A DNA stretch of 56,244 bases from CAWHPS01 sp963831235 (lineage in GTDB: Bacteria; Fibrobacterota; OXYB2-FULL-49-7; JAEUSG01): NCBI GenBank assembly GCA_963831235.1, contig CAWHPS010000029.1:1-56244 (forward strand), written 5' to 3'. Every line of letters begins with the position of its first letter. Within the stretch, counting starts at the first letter, position 1. Below, piece by piece: positions 43,764 through 51,710 of this stretch. The translations under genes were made by a program, and so were the position numbers. The notes below the pieces were generated by a model. It saw nothing but the letters and a program-made list of their open reading frames with translations, ran no database searches and was not told the origin of the DNA.

Positions 43764-45467
43764 ATGCCACCAAACCAGGAAAACCCTTTAATCATCCAGA
43801 GCGACCGTTCGCTGCTGCTTGAAGTCAACAACCCCCGCTATGAGGAGGCGCGCGATGCCCTGGCCCCTTTTGCGGAACTCATAAAATCTCCCGAATACAT
43901 CCATTCATACAGAATCACCCCGCTGTCTCTATGGAATGCGGCAGCAGCGGGTCATAGAATCGATGAAATTCTCTCTTCCTTGGAAAATCTGTCAAAGTAT
44001 GCCATACCGGAAAACGTAAAGTACGAAATAAAGGAATACTATAGCCGCTATGGCAAGATTCGAATAGAAGAGGGAGAAAACAAAGAGACACTGGTCCTAA
44101 AAACTGATGATAATGCTCTTCTTTTGGAGCTTTTGAACCAGAAGGGTATAAGAGAGCTCTTAGATGCCAGGATTGACGCACATACGGTAAAATTCCCTAT
44201 AATGAAGCGCGGCATAGTAAAACAGGCGCTCATTAAAATAGGTTATCCCGCAGAAGACCTCGCGGGCTACGTAGAAGGCGATCCCTTCCGCTTCAACCTT
44301 AAGCCTGCATCTGTAAACGGTGAGGTCTTCACAATTCGCGACTACCAGAGAAATTCAGCTGAAACCTTTTATGCATCAGGAAGCCGCAAAGGCGGAAGTG
44401 GTGTTGTGGTGCTTCCTTGCGGTGCAGGCAAAACCATTGTAGGCATGCTTGCCATGCACCTTGTGGGGTGCAAAACGCTCATCCTTACCACAAACATTAC
44501 AGCAGCCAAGCAGTGGAAACGCGAACTTCTTGACAAAACCGATATCAAGGAAGACGACATCGGCGAATATACCGGCGAAATAAAGGAACTCAAGTCAATC
44601 ACCATTGCAACATACCAGATTATCACATATCGAAAACGCAAGACCGAGGAATTCCCCCATTTTGTGGTATTCAACGCAAACAACTGGGGCCTTATTGTTT
44701 ACGATGAGGTTCACCTTCTGCCTGCTCCAGTGTTTCGCATAACCGCACTCATTCAGGCGAGGCGCAGGCTCGGACTTACGGCAACACTTGTGCGCGAAGA
44801 TGGCAAGGAAGAAGAGGTCTTCTCGCTCATTGGCCCGAAAAAATACGATGCCCCATGGAAGGACCTTGAAAAACAGGGCTGGATAGCTGAGGCCGAGTGC
44901 ATGGAAATCCGTGTTGAACTGCCTGACTATCTAAAGCTTGAATATGCCACTGCCGAGAATCGAAAAAAGATACGCATTGCAGCAGAAAACCCGCTTAAGA
45001 TAGAAATCATCAAGCACCTTTTTGAAATGCATGAGGGTGATCTTATACTTGTCATCGGTCAATACCTGGACCAGATAGACGAAATCGCACGTGCATTTGA
45101 TCTGCCGCTCATTACGGGCCAGACCCCTACATCCGAGCGTGAAGTCCTATACAGAAAATTCAGGAGCGGACGGATAAAAAGGCTCATTGTTTCAAAGGTC
45201 GGCAACTTTGCGGTTGATCTGCCGGATGCCAATGTGGCCATCCAGGTATCAGGAACATTCGGGTCGCGGCAGGAAGAGGCCCAGCGCCTCGGACGAATCC
45301 TAAGGCCAAAGAAAAACGGGTCCAAGGCCAATTTTTATTCGCTCGTAACACGCGATACGTGCGAGCAGGACTTTGCAATGAACCGCCAGCTGTTTTTGAC
45401 GGAGCAGGGTTATAACTATATTATTACAAATAGTAATGCTTTTATAAGAAAAAACCCATTGGAGTAA
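43764..45467 (+). CDS. XPB-type DNA helicase
   Basis: A 567-residue superfamily 2 helicase of the bacterial XPB/ERCC3 type. The N-terminal ~100 residues are the damage-recognition-like domain (SDRSLLLEVNNPRYEEAR, HSYRITPLSLWNAAAAG). Helicase motifs follow: I, VVLPCGAGKTIVG; II, LIVYDEVHLLP (DEVH); III, LGLTATLVREDG, which includes the XPB-specific RED motif; late motifs LIVSKVGNFAVDLPDANVAI and QEEAQRLGRILRP. Bacterial XPBs occur in actinobacteria, spirochaetes and others, and probably work in nucleotide excision repair. The gene is followed by a peptidase gene only 2 nt away, so they may share a transcript. Confidence 0.9.
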   Translation: MPPNQENPLIIQSDRSLLLEVNNPRYEEARDALAPFAELIKSPEYIHSYRITPLSLWNAAAAGHRIDEILSSLENLSKYAIPENVKYEIKEYYSRYGKIRIEEGENKETLVLKTDDNALLLELLNQKGIRELLDARIDAHTVKFPIMKRGIVKQALIKIGYPAEDLAGYVEGDPFRFNLKPASVNGEVFTIRDYQRNSAETFYASGSRKGGSGVVVLPCGAGKTIVGMLAMHLVGCKTLILTTNITAAKQWKRELLDKTDIKEDDIGEYTGEIKELKSITIATYQIITYRKRKTEEFPHFVVFNANNWGLIVYDEVHLLPAPVFRITALIQARRRLGLTATLVREDGKEEEVFSLIGPKKYDAPWKDLEKQGWIAEAECMEIRVELPDYLKLEYATAENRKKIRIAAENPLKIEIIKHLFEMHEGDLILVIGQYLDQIDEIARAFDLPLITGQTPTSEREVLYRKFRSGRIKRLIVSKVGNFAVDLPDANVAIQVSGTFGSRQEEAQRLGRILRPKKNGSKANFYSLVTRDTCEQDFAMNRQLFLTEQGYNYIITNSNAFIRKNPLE

Positions 45468-45469
45468 AA

Positions 45470-46936
45470 ATGAAAATTTTTATTGTTGTCATAATCGTGG
45501 CTTCCGCATGGATCTCAATCTTTTCGGAAAGTCTCCTGAATGTTAAGGAGCATATTCTTAACAACGGCTTAAAGGTCCTGATTGTCGAGGACCACAAATC
45601 ACCTCTTACTGTATGCAGGCTTTATTATAAGGTAGGTTCTGTTTATGAAAACATCGGCAAGTCCGGCTTGTCCCACATGCTGGAACACATGATGTTCAAA
45701 GGAACCGAGACAATCGGTGTAACGGATTTTTCCAAAGAGCAGAAGAATGTCACAAAGATTGATTCGCTTTTTAGGCTTTCGGATAATGCGTATAGCAGGG
45801 GAGATTCAACTGGTTTTCAGAAATACAAATCAGAGGCAATGAAATATGTTGATGATTCACGGAAATACATAAAGAACAATGAACTCTGGGGCCTTTACCA
45901 GAAAGAGGGCGGCACTGCGCTGAATGCATGGACCGGCGACAACATGACAGCATATATAGTCACCCTGCCTTCAAACAAGGTTGAGCTTTTCATGTGGCTT
46001 GAAAGTGATCGCATGGCGCATCCTGTGATGCGGGAATTTTATACTGAGCGTGATGTTGTTATGGAAGAGCGAAGGCTGAGATACGAAAATAGCCCGTACG
46101 GACGCTTTTATGAATCTCTGAGTTCGATGTTATTCGAGGCGCATCCGTATCGCATTCCGACAATCGGATACATGTCGGACCTTCACCATTTAACGCGCGC
46201 GGATGCATTCAATCACTTCAAGAAATTCTATGCCCCCAACAATGCGGTATTGATTCTGGTTGGTGACATCAAGGAAGCGGATGTTTTGCAGATGGTGCGT
46301 AAATATTTCGGGAATATCCAGAAAGGGCCTGAAATTGAACCGTTATTCACCACTGATCCGGAACCAATCGGTCAAAAGCGGCTGATTGTAAAAAAGAATG
46401 TTGCCCCGATTCTTGAAATCTTTTTTAAGGTACCGGCACTTGGTAAAAAGGATGTTTTCCCTCTGAATATTATTGAGGGAGTGCTTAACGGTAAATCCGG
46501 CAGGCTATATAAAACACTGGTACGAGACAAAAAATTTGCAACAGATGTTTCAGCCGGAAATATTGTTCAGAACTACACAAGTTTCTTTATGGTGCATGCT
46601 GATCTTGTTGAAGGCGTGTCTCCTGACAAGGTTGAAGCTGAAATATGGAATGAGCTCAATAAATTAAGCACGGACCTGATTTCGGTTCGGGAGCTTGAGA
46701 AGGTTAAAAACAATGTGACCGCTGAACAGATAAACCTTATGCGATCCAACGAAGGCCTGGCGGATCGTTTGGCCTTTTATGAAATCGGAGGAGACTGGAA
46801 GTGGATCAACTCTTATTTAACTGATATGAATGAGGTGACCCGCGAGGAGGTAAGAGATGTTGCAAAGCAATACTTCACCGAGAAAAACAGCATCATAGGC
46901 ATTGTTGAAAAGGACAAGAAAGGCGGTAAAAAATGA
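45470..46936 (+). CDS. M16-family zinc peptidase, catalytic subunit
   Basis: A 488-residue processing-peptidase-like protein. The leader MKIFIVVIIVASAWISIFS suggests export to the periplasm. The inverted zinc motif HxxEH is SHMLEHMMFKGT (residues ~67-71), and the third ligand Glu lies ~130 residues later in ERRLRYENSPYGR, spaced further than the usual ~76 because of a helical insertion with a Lys/Asp-rich stretch (residues ~90-145). The C-terminal domain (KKNVAPILEIFFKVPALG, VLNGKSGRLYKTLV) is the second M16 half. It pairs with the next gene, which lacks the zinc motif. Confidence 0.88.
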   Translation: MKIFIVVIIVASAWISIFSESLLNVKEHILNNGLKVLIVEDHKSPLTVCRLYYKVGSVYENIGKSGLSHMLEHMMFKGTETIGVTDFSKEQKNVTKIDSLFRLSDNAYSRGDSTGFQKYKSEAMKYVDDSRKYIKNNELWGLYQKEGGTALNAWTGDNMTAYIVTLPSNKVELFMWLESDRMAHPVMREFYTERDVVMEERRLRYENSPYGRFYESLSSMLFEAHPYRIPTIGYMSDLHHLTRADAFNHFKKFYAPNNAVLILVGDIKEADVLQMVRKYFGNIQKGPEIEPLFTTDPEPIGQKRLIVKKNVAPILEIFFKVPALGKKDVFPLNIIEGVLNGKSGRLYKTLVRDKKFATDVSAGNIVQNYTSFFMVHADLVEGVSPDKVEAEIWNELNKLSTDLISVRELEKVKNNVTAEQINLMRSNEGLADRLAFYEIGGDWKWINSYLTDMNEVTREEVRDVAKQYFTEKNSIIGIVEKDKKGGKK

Positions 46937-48387
46937 GGATACTCATTATAACATTTGTAATTACTGTTCTTTTTTCAGGATGTATAAAAAAAGAGACTCC
47001 TTATGATTTGAAATACCCTGTACTTAAATACACGGCTCCGACACCATCCCCTTACCGTCATGTTCTTGATAATGGAATTACAGTGTTTATTGTTGAAGAC
47101 AATAAGCTGCCTGTGTTTGATATCCATGCGCGCTTTCGTTTGGGCGGACTTATGGAATCTACTTCTGAAAAGGGGCTTTCTTCTCTAACAGCCGACATGC
47201 TTGAAGAAGGCGGTACAAAATCCATTCCCTCTGACAGTCTGGATGAGCTGCTTGAGTTTCACGCAATATCCCTGTCTTCAGGCGCTGACTTTACAGGCGC
47301 CATGGTTTCTTTGTCGTGTATTTCAGATAAGATCGATCTTGGCTTTCAGCTTTTCAATAAAACAATTGAGGAGCCGGCATTTGAAGAAAAAAAACTCGCC
47401 ATCCTGAAACAGCGTTCCATGGAGGCCATTAGCCACAGGTTTGACGAGCCTGGCAACACTTTGAGGATTGCGGGCAGGTATGCGCTTTATGGCAAGAACA
47501 AATGGTCCGAGCTCCTTTCGATCAAGGATTTAAATAAAGCAACCCGCCCGGAGATTGTAAAGTTTTACGAGAAAAACTACAGACCGGAAAACATGATAAT
47601 AGGTGTGTCGGGCAGGTTTGTTGCAAAAGATATCCTTGAAAAACTCAACAGCACAATTGGGAAATGGAAAAAATCTGGAATACCTGAAACAACATTTCCC
47701 AAGCTCGATATGGATGCAAAGAAACGTCTTTATTTCATTGAAAAGGATATTAATCAGGCTTATGTGCGTATCGGCGTACCGCTTTCGATTATACGTCCGA
47801 ATCCTGATTATTATCCGTTGATACTAATGAACTGGGTGCTTGGCGGCGCATCATTCACATCACGCATAAGTAAAAAAGTCCGCGAGGAAGAAGGCCTGGC
47901 TTATGATGCAGGGAGTTCCGTGAGCTGTGAATATTTTTACCCGGGTTCGTTTAATGTTGGGCTCCAGACCAAGAGCGCATCAACGGCTTATGCAATTGAT
48001 CTTGTTTTCAAGGAGATTACAAAATTTCTTGCGAGCGGTGCCCTTGACACAGAGCTTGCAGCAGGCAAACAGAGTCTTATAGATGCCTTTCCTTCAAGCC
48101 TGAAGGATGGCGACAGGATGGCAAAGGCCTTTACATATAACCAGTATGTAAAGGAGTCGGATGATAATATAAAAGATTATTGCGACCGTATAAGGGCAGT
48201 AACACTTGATGATGTTAGGCGAGTTGCAAAAACCTGCATACAGCCCGAAAGCCTGTCAATAATAATCGTGGGCAGATTCGCTGAATGCGAAAAGGGCGAT
48301 AATACCCATAAGGTCAGCCTGGCTGATTTCGGTCAGTTCAAGAAGTTTACTGAAAAGGAACTTGGGAAAATCCTTGGAGATGAATAA
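46933..48387 (+). CDS. M16-family peptidase-like lipoprotein, non-catalytic subunit
   Basis: A 484-residue M16 protein with a lipoprotein leader (MRILIITFVITVLFSGCIKK). Where the catalytic partner has HxxEH, this one reads LSSLTADMLEEGGTKS, so the zinc ligands are gone and it is presumably the substrate-clamping half. The family fold is clear from HVLDNGITVFIVEDNKLPVF, RPENMIIGVSGRF, NWVLGGASFTSRISKKVREE and GLAYDAGSSVSCEYFYPG. The start overlaps the catalytic gene by 4 nt (ATGA), which fits a 1:1 complex. The lipid anchor would hold the pair at the membrane. Confidence 0.88.
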   Translation: MRILIITFVITVLFSGCIKKETPYDLKYPVLKYTAPTPSPYRHVLDNGITVFIVEDNKLPVFDIHARFRLGGLMESTSEKGLSSLTADMLEEGGTKSIPSDSLDELLEFHAISLSSGADFTGAMVSLSCISDKIDLGFQLFNKTIEEPAFEEKKLAILKQRSMEAISHRFDEPGNTLRIAGRYALYGKNKWSELLSIKDLNKATRPEIVKFYEKNYRPENMIIGVSGRFVAKDILEKLNSTIGKWKKSGIPETTFPKLDMDAKKRLYFIEKDINQAYVRIGVPLSIIRPNPDYYPLILMNWVLGGASFTSRISKKVREEEGLAYDAGSSVSCEYFYPGSFNVGLQTKSASTAYAIDLVFKEITKFLASGALDTELAAGKQSLIDAFPSSLKDGDRMAKAFTYNQYVKESDDNIKDYCDRIRAVTLDDVRRVAKTCIQPESLSIIIVGRFAECEKGDNTHKVSLADFGQFKKFTEKELGKILGDE

Positions 48388-48407
48388 CAAAATATATCAT
48401 TGATTAT

Positions 48408-49439
48408 ATGAAGCTCTATCCACTGAAATTCAATAATATTTTCAAGGAAACGATTTGGGGTGGTGATTCCATGCGTAAGCACCTTAGCAAACCCGTGGAT
48501 AGTGGTACCAGGATAGGGGAATCATGGGAAGTGTCTCAACATCCTAACGGGACAAGTATTGTAAAAGACGGCTTTCTTAAGGACTTAACACTTAATGAGG
48601 TGATTGCAGAATATGCGGCACCTCTCCTTGGGAAACGCATTGCAGGAAGATACGAAAAACTCCCGCTCTTGATTAAGTTTATTGATGCTCGGGATATACT
48701 GTCGATTCAAGTGCATCCAAATGATTCTGATGCAAGGAAAATCAATCAAGTCTTTGGAAAGACAGAAGCATGGTATATCATTCATGCAGAACCCGGGTCG
48801 AAAATGATTTGCGGGTTTAATCACGCTACCACAAGGGAAGAAATAAAGGCGGGGCTTGCTGATGCCAGCCTGAATAATACCCTCAACACCTTCACTGTCA
48901 AAGGTGGAGAATGTATTTTCGTTCCAGCTGGAACAGTGCATGCCATAGGCGCAGGTGTGCTTTTATATGAGGTCCAGCAGGTTTCAGATATAACCTACAG
49001 GCTTTACGACTGGGGCCGCATTGGAAATGACGGCAAACCACGCGATCTGCATGTTGAGGAATCGCTAAATGTAATAAATTATAATGACATTGAAGATCAT
49101 ATTGCACAACCAGTTAAAATGGCAGGGATTGGTTTTGAAAGAGAAGTACTTGTTGTTTGTGACTATTTCGTTCTTGAAAAGTATTATATTACAGGTAATA
49201 CAACACGCACACTTCCGGATCGTTTTGAGATATTGACGGCAATATCGGGCAGCGGCAGCATTAAATGCAATGGAAAAGAATATCCTGTTGGCTGCGGCGA
49301 AACGGTTCTGGTGCCTGCCTGTTCCGGAAAATATAATATTTCAGGAAAAGACCTTATAGCGCTTTTGTCGTGGGTCCCGGAAAACCGCGATGCTGGATTA
49401 AAAGAACTTGAACTAAGCGGCAACAATAAAATAAGTTAA
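48408..49439 (+). CDS. manA: Type I mannose-6-phosphate isomerase
   Basis: A 343-residue cupin enzyme that interconverts fructose-6-phosphate and mannose-6-phosphate, feeding GDP-mannose and glycan synthesis. Zinc ligands are visible: SIQVHPNDSDA (Gln/His), GKTEAWYII (Glu), and PAGTVHAIGAGVLLYEVQQ (His). The active-site Arg lies in DITYRLYDWGR. The short (class II, ~340-residue) form is typical of bacteria. The C-terminal cupin is small. It comes 20 nt after the M16 pair and 22 nt before a STAS gene. The mannose supply fits the surface-glycan genes elsewhere in the window. Confidence 0.92.
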   Translation: MKLYPLKFNNIFKETIWGGDSMRKHLSKPVDSGTRIGESWEVSQHPNGTSIVKDGFLKDLTLNEVIAEYAAPLLGKRIAGRYEKLPLLIKFIDARDILSIQVHPNDSDARKINQVFGKTEAWYIIHAEPGSKMICGFNHATTREEIKAGLADASLNNTLNTFTVKGGECIFVPAGTVHAIGAGVLLYEVQQVSDITYRLYDWGRIGNDGKPRDLHVEESLNVINYNDIEDHIAQPVKMAGIGFEREVLVVCDYFVLEKYYITGNTTRTLPDRFEILTAISGSGSIKCNGKEYPVGCGETVLVPACSGKYNISGKDLIALLSWVPENRDAGLKELELSGNNKIS

Positions 49440-49461
49440 TAAAATAATAAGGAGGATTAAA

Positions 49462-49824
49462 ATGGCGAGCAAACTCACGCTTGAAACAGAAGATTGCGGA
49501 AGCTTTGTTTTGGTAAAGGTTGATGGCGAACTTTCAGAACGTACGTTAAATACGTTTAAAAAAACAGCGGCTTCTGAAATCGACGATCACGGACATACTC
49601 ATATGGTTATTGATTTTTCCTCATGCTCTTATGTAAACAGTACCGGTGTCGCCGCCATTAATGTCCTTGCAAAGAAACTGGTGAATCTTGGCGGGAAGCT
49701 TGGTGTTATAAGCGCGAGCGATGCGGTACGAGATGTAATCACAACCACAATGGACGACACCGGCCTTCTTAGGGAATACAAAGACCTTGATGAGGCTGCT
49801 GACGATTTGGATGGGCAGGACTGA
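49462..49824 (+). CDS. STAS-domain anti-sigma-factor antagonist
   Basis: A 120-residue SpoIIAA-like protein with an AAGGAGG RBS. The conserved phosphorylation site is in VIDFSSCSYVNSTGVAAINV (NSTG), and the late helix VRDVITTTMDDTGLL is typical. The C-terminus is acidic (DEAADDLDGQD). It is the second clear STAS protein of the window, with no kinase or phosphatase gene adjacent. The stop is next to the convergent pyk stop with no gap. Confidence 0.88.
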   Translation: MASKLTLETEDCGSFVLVKVDGELSERTLNTFKKTAASEIDDHGHTHMVIDFSSCSYVNSTGVAAINVLAKKLVNLGGKLGVISASDAVRDVITTTMDDTGLLREYKDLDEAADDLDGQD

Positions 49825-51234
49825 TTATTTTACAGTCTCTATCTTTAAAAGGTTGGTGCTGCCCGAATGAAATGAATCACCGGACAGTATTATTATTCTG
49901 TCTCCTGTTTTAATCAAACCTGATTTGCACGCTATATTTATCCCACAGGAAATAAGCTTGTCAGTATCCCGAACAAATTGCATGAGCATGGGATATAATC
50001 CCCATGAAAGGGCAAGCTGGTTTACCACCTTAGGGTCCGGAGTAAGCGCTATTATATTCATCTCCCTTCGCTTCTGGGATATGAAACGGGCGGTATGCCC
50101 GCTTCTTGTATGGACCAGGATGGCTTTGCCGTTTATCTCCTCGCATGCATAGAGCGCTGCGCCGGTCAGGGCAAGTGTTGAGGAAAAATCATTTTCCGTG
50201 GTCAAATAGGGCAGGTGCTGGTGCATTAATGTTTCCTCGGATCGCAGGGCGATCTTATGCATCATCCTGACGCATTCCAAAGGGTATTTCCCGCTTGCGG
50301 TTTCTGCGGATAACATTATGGCATCCGTACCATCGTATACTGCGTTTGCGATATCAGAGGCCTCAGCTCGGGTAGGAGAAGGGTTTTCCGTCATGCTTTC
50401 CAGCATCTGAGTTGCCGTGATGACGATCTTGTTGGAAGAGATTGCAAGCTTGATTATCCGCTTTTGAATTGCAGGCACGGCTTCCGGTGACATTTCAACA
50501 GCCAAATCGCCGCGTGCCACCATTACACCGTCGGCTTCGGCAATTATGGATTCTATGTTGGCAACTCCTTCCGGCTTTTCAATCTTGGCAATGACCTTTG
50601 CATGCTTTCCGCTTTGTTTTATTATCTCCTTTAATCTGTAAATATCATTTGATCTGCGGACAAATGAGAGAGCAATGAAATCAACATCATGCTTAAGACC
50701 GAACTTAAGATCATCCTGATCTTTTTGCGTTAAAGAAGGCGCGCTTACGATTGTGCCGGGCAGGTTGATGCCCTTGTGGTCTGAAAGTTTTCCACCGACC
50801 ATTACCCGTGTTTGTATGTCCTTACCCTTGATTTTAATTACCTCAAGCAGAATTAGCCCGTCATTCAGGTAAATCTTTTCTTTCGGTTTTACATCAAGCG
50901 GCAGATGTTTGTATGTTGTTGAAACAATATCATCATTTCCCATTACGTCACGCGCTGTTATTGTGAACATGGCACCTTTCTTAAGCATGGTGAAACCTTT
51001 TTCAAAAGTGCCTGTGCGAATTTTCGGTCCCTGTAAGTCCTGAAGTATTGCAACTGGGCAATTGAGCCTAATGGATATTTTCCTAATGGCGCGTATGTTT
51101 CGCAGGTGATCCTCTTGCGTCCCATGGGAAAAGTTGAGCCTGAAGGTGTTTACCCCCGCACAAATCAGTTCTTCGATCATTGTATCGCTCGATGATGAAG
51201 GTCCGAGCGTGGCTATTATTTTTGTTTTTCGCAT
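49825..51234 (-). CDS. pyk: Pyruvate kinase
   Basis: A 469-residue glycolytic enzyme that transfers phosphate from phosphoenolpyruvate to ADP. The start at 51234 (MRKTKIIATLGPSS) has AAAGGG upstream and matches the family; the longer reading is unlikely. Signatures: NTFRLNFSHGTQEDH, ILQDLQGPKIRTG, the ESR signature-like AKIEKPEGVANIESII with the catalytic Lys, VARGDLAVEM, and ITATQMLESMTENPSPTRAEASDIANAVYDG split over the active site. The C-terminal domain (ILVHTRSGHTARFIS) is present. A consensus-like promoter lies upstream, and a 174-bp element sits just beyond it. Confidence 0.94.
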   Translation of the reverse strand: MRKTKIIATLGPSSSSDTMIEELICAGVNTFRLNFSHGTQEDHLRNIRAIRKISIRLNCPVAILQDLQGPKIRTGTFEKGFTMLKKGAMFTITARDVMGNDDIVSTTYKHLPLDVKPKEKIYLNDGLILLEVIKIKGKDIQTRVMVGGKLSDHKGINLPGTIVSAPSLTQKDQDDLKFGLKHDVDFIALSFVRRSNDIYRLKEIIKQSGKHAKVIAKIEKPEGVANIESIIAEADGVMVARGDLAVEMSPEAVPAIQKRIIKLAISSNKIVITATQMLESMTENPSPTRAEASDIANAVYDGTDAIMLSAETASGKYPLECVRMMHKIALRSEETLMHQHLPYLTTENDFSSTLALTGAALYACEEINGKAILVHTRSGHTARFISQKRREMNIIALTPDPKVVNQLALSWGLYPMLMQFVRDTDKLISCGINIACKSGLIKTGDRIIILSGDSFHSGSTNLLKIETVK

Positions 51235-51262
51235 TTGGAATACCCTTTCAATCTGTTTATAG

Positions 51263-51291
51263 AAAATAAATCCAGGGGGACCCTTAGTCAA
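51263..51291 (-). promoter_or_regulatory. Promoter of pyk
   Basis: On the minus strand TTGACT (51286-51291), 17-nt spacer, TATTTT (51263-51268), about 30 nt upstream of the start codon. The 174-bp element begins only 28 bp beyond the -35 box. Confidence 0.55.
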
Positions 51292-51319
51292 TGGAAGAAA
51301 ACATCCGAGGTGCCGAATG

Positions 51320-51493
51320 CTCAGTGCTCCCCACTTTTAAATTGCCATAGACGAAAAAGCTTTAGCATTCTAATTAACCCTCACCCCTTTTTCCCCTCTC
51401 CCGTGAGCGGGAGAGGGGCCAGGGGTGAGGGCCATAAAGGAATGACCAAATATATTAATACATTAACAAAAGCCAAAACTGGGGAGCCATGAG
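51320..51493. repeat. 174-bp CTCA...TGAG non-autonomous element
   Basis: Ends CTCAGTGCTCCCCACTTTT and AAAACTGGGGAGCCATGAG, mirror images and near-identical to those of the 35012-35695 element. Nine-base flanks TGCCGAATG (51311-51319) and TCCCGAATG (51494-51502) match at 8 of 9. The interior has a strong palindrome (CCCTCACCCC ... GGGGTGAGGG with an inner CCCCTCTCCC/GGGAGAGGGG stem) of a type widely dispersed in bacteria. There is no gene inside. Confidence 0.75.
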
Positions 51494-51556
51494 TCCCGAA
51501 TGTTTCTATAAACGACATCCCTAACAAATTGACATAAGAATTATTTATCTTTCATG

Positions 51557-51680
51557 GTAACTGTTCAGGCATCTTCCCGGCCCCTCGATACACCAGCCGG
51601 TTGCCGAGTGTCCGCCGTAGGCGGATGTATCGAGGCACCCGGCTGGCAATCGGGGACCGGTAAGACACCTGAACAGTTAT
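51557..51680. repeat. 124-bp IS66-like palindromic element, copy 3
   Basis: Tips GTAACTGTTCAGG and CCTGAACAGTTAT. Direct repeats CTTTCATG (51549-51556 and 51681-51688) flank it. Nearly identical to copy 2. It lies about 30 nt before the start at 51711 and may affect that gene's leader. Confidence 0.8.
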
Positions 51681-51710
51681 CTTTCATGCTAAGAAAATTA
51701 TAGAGGTGCC

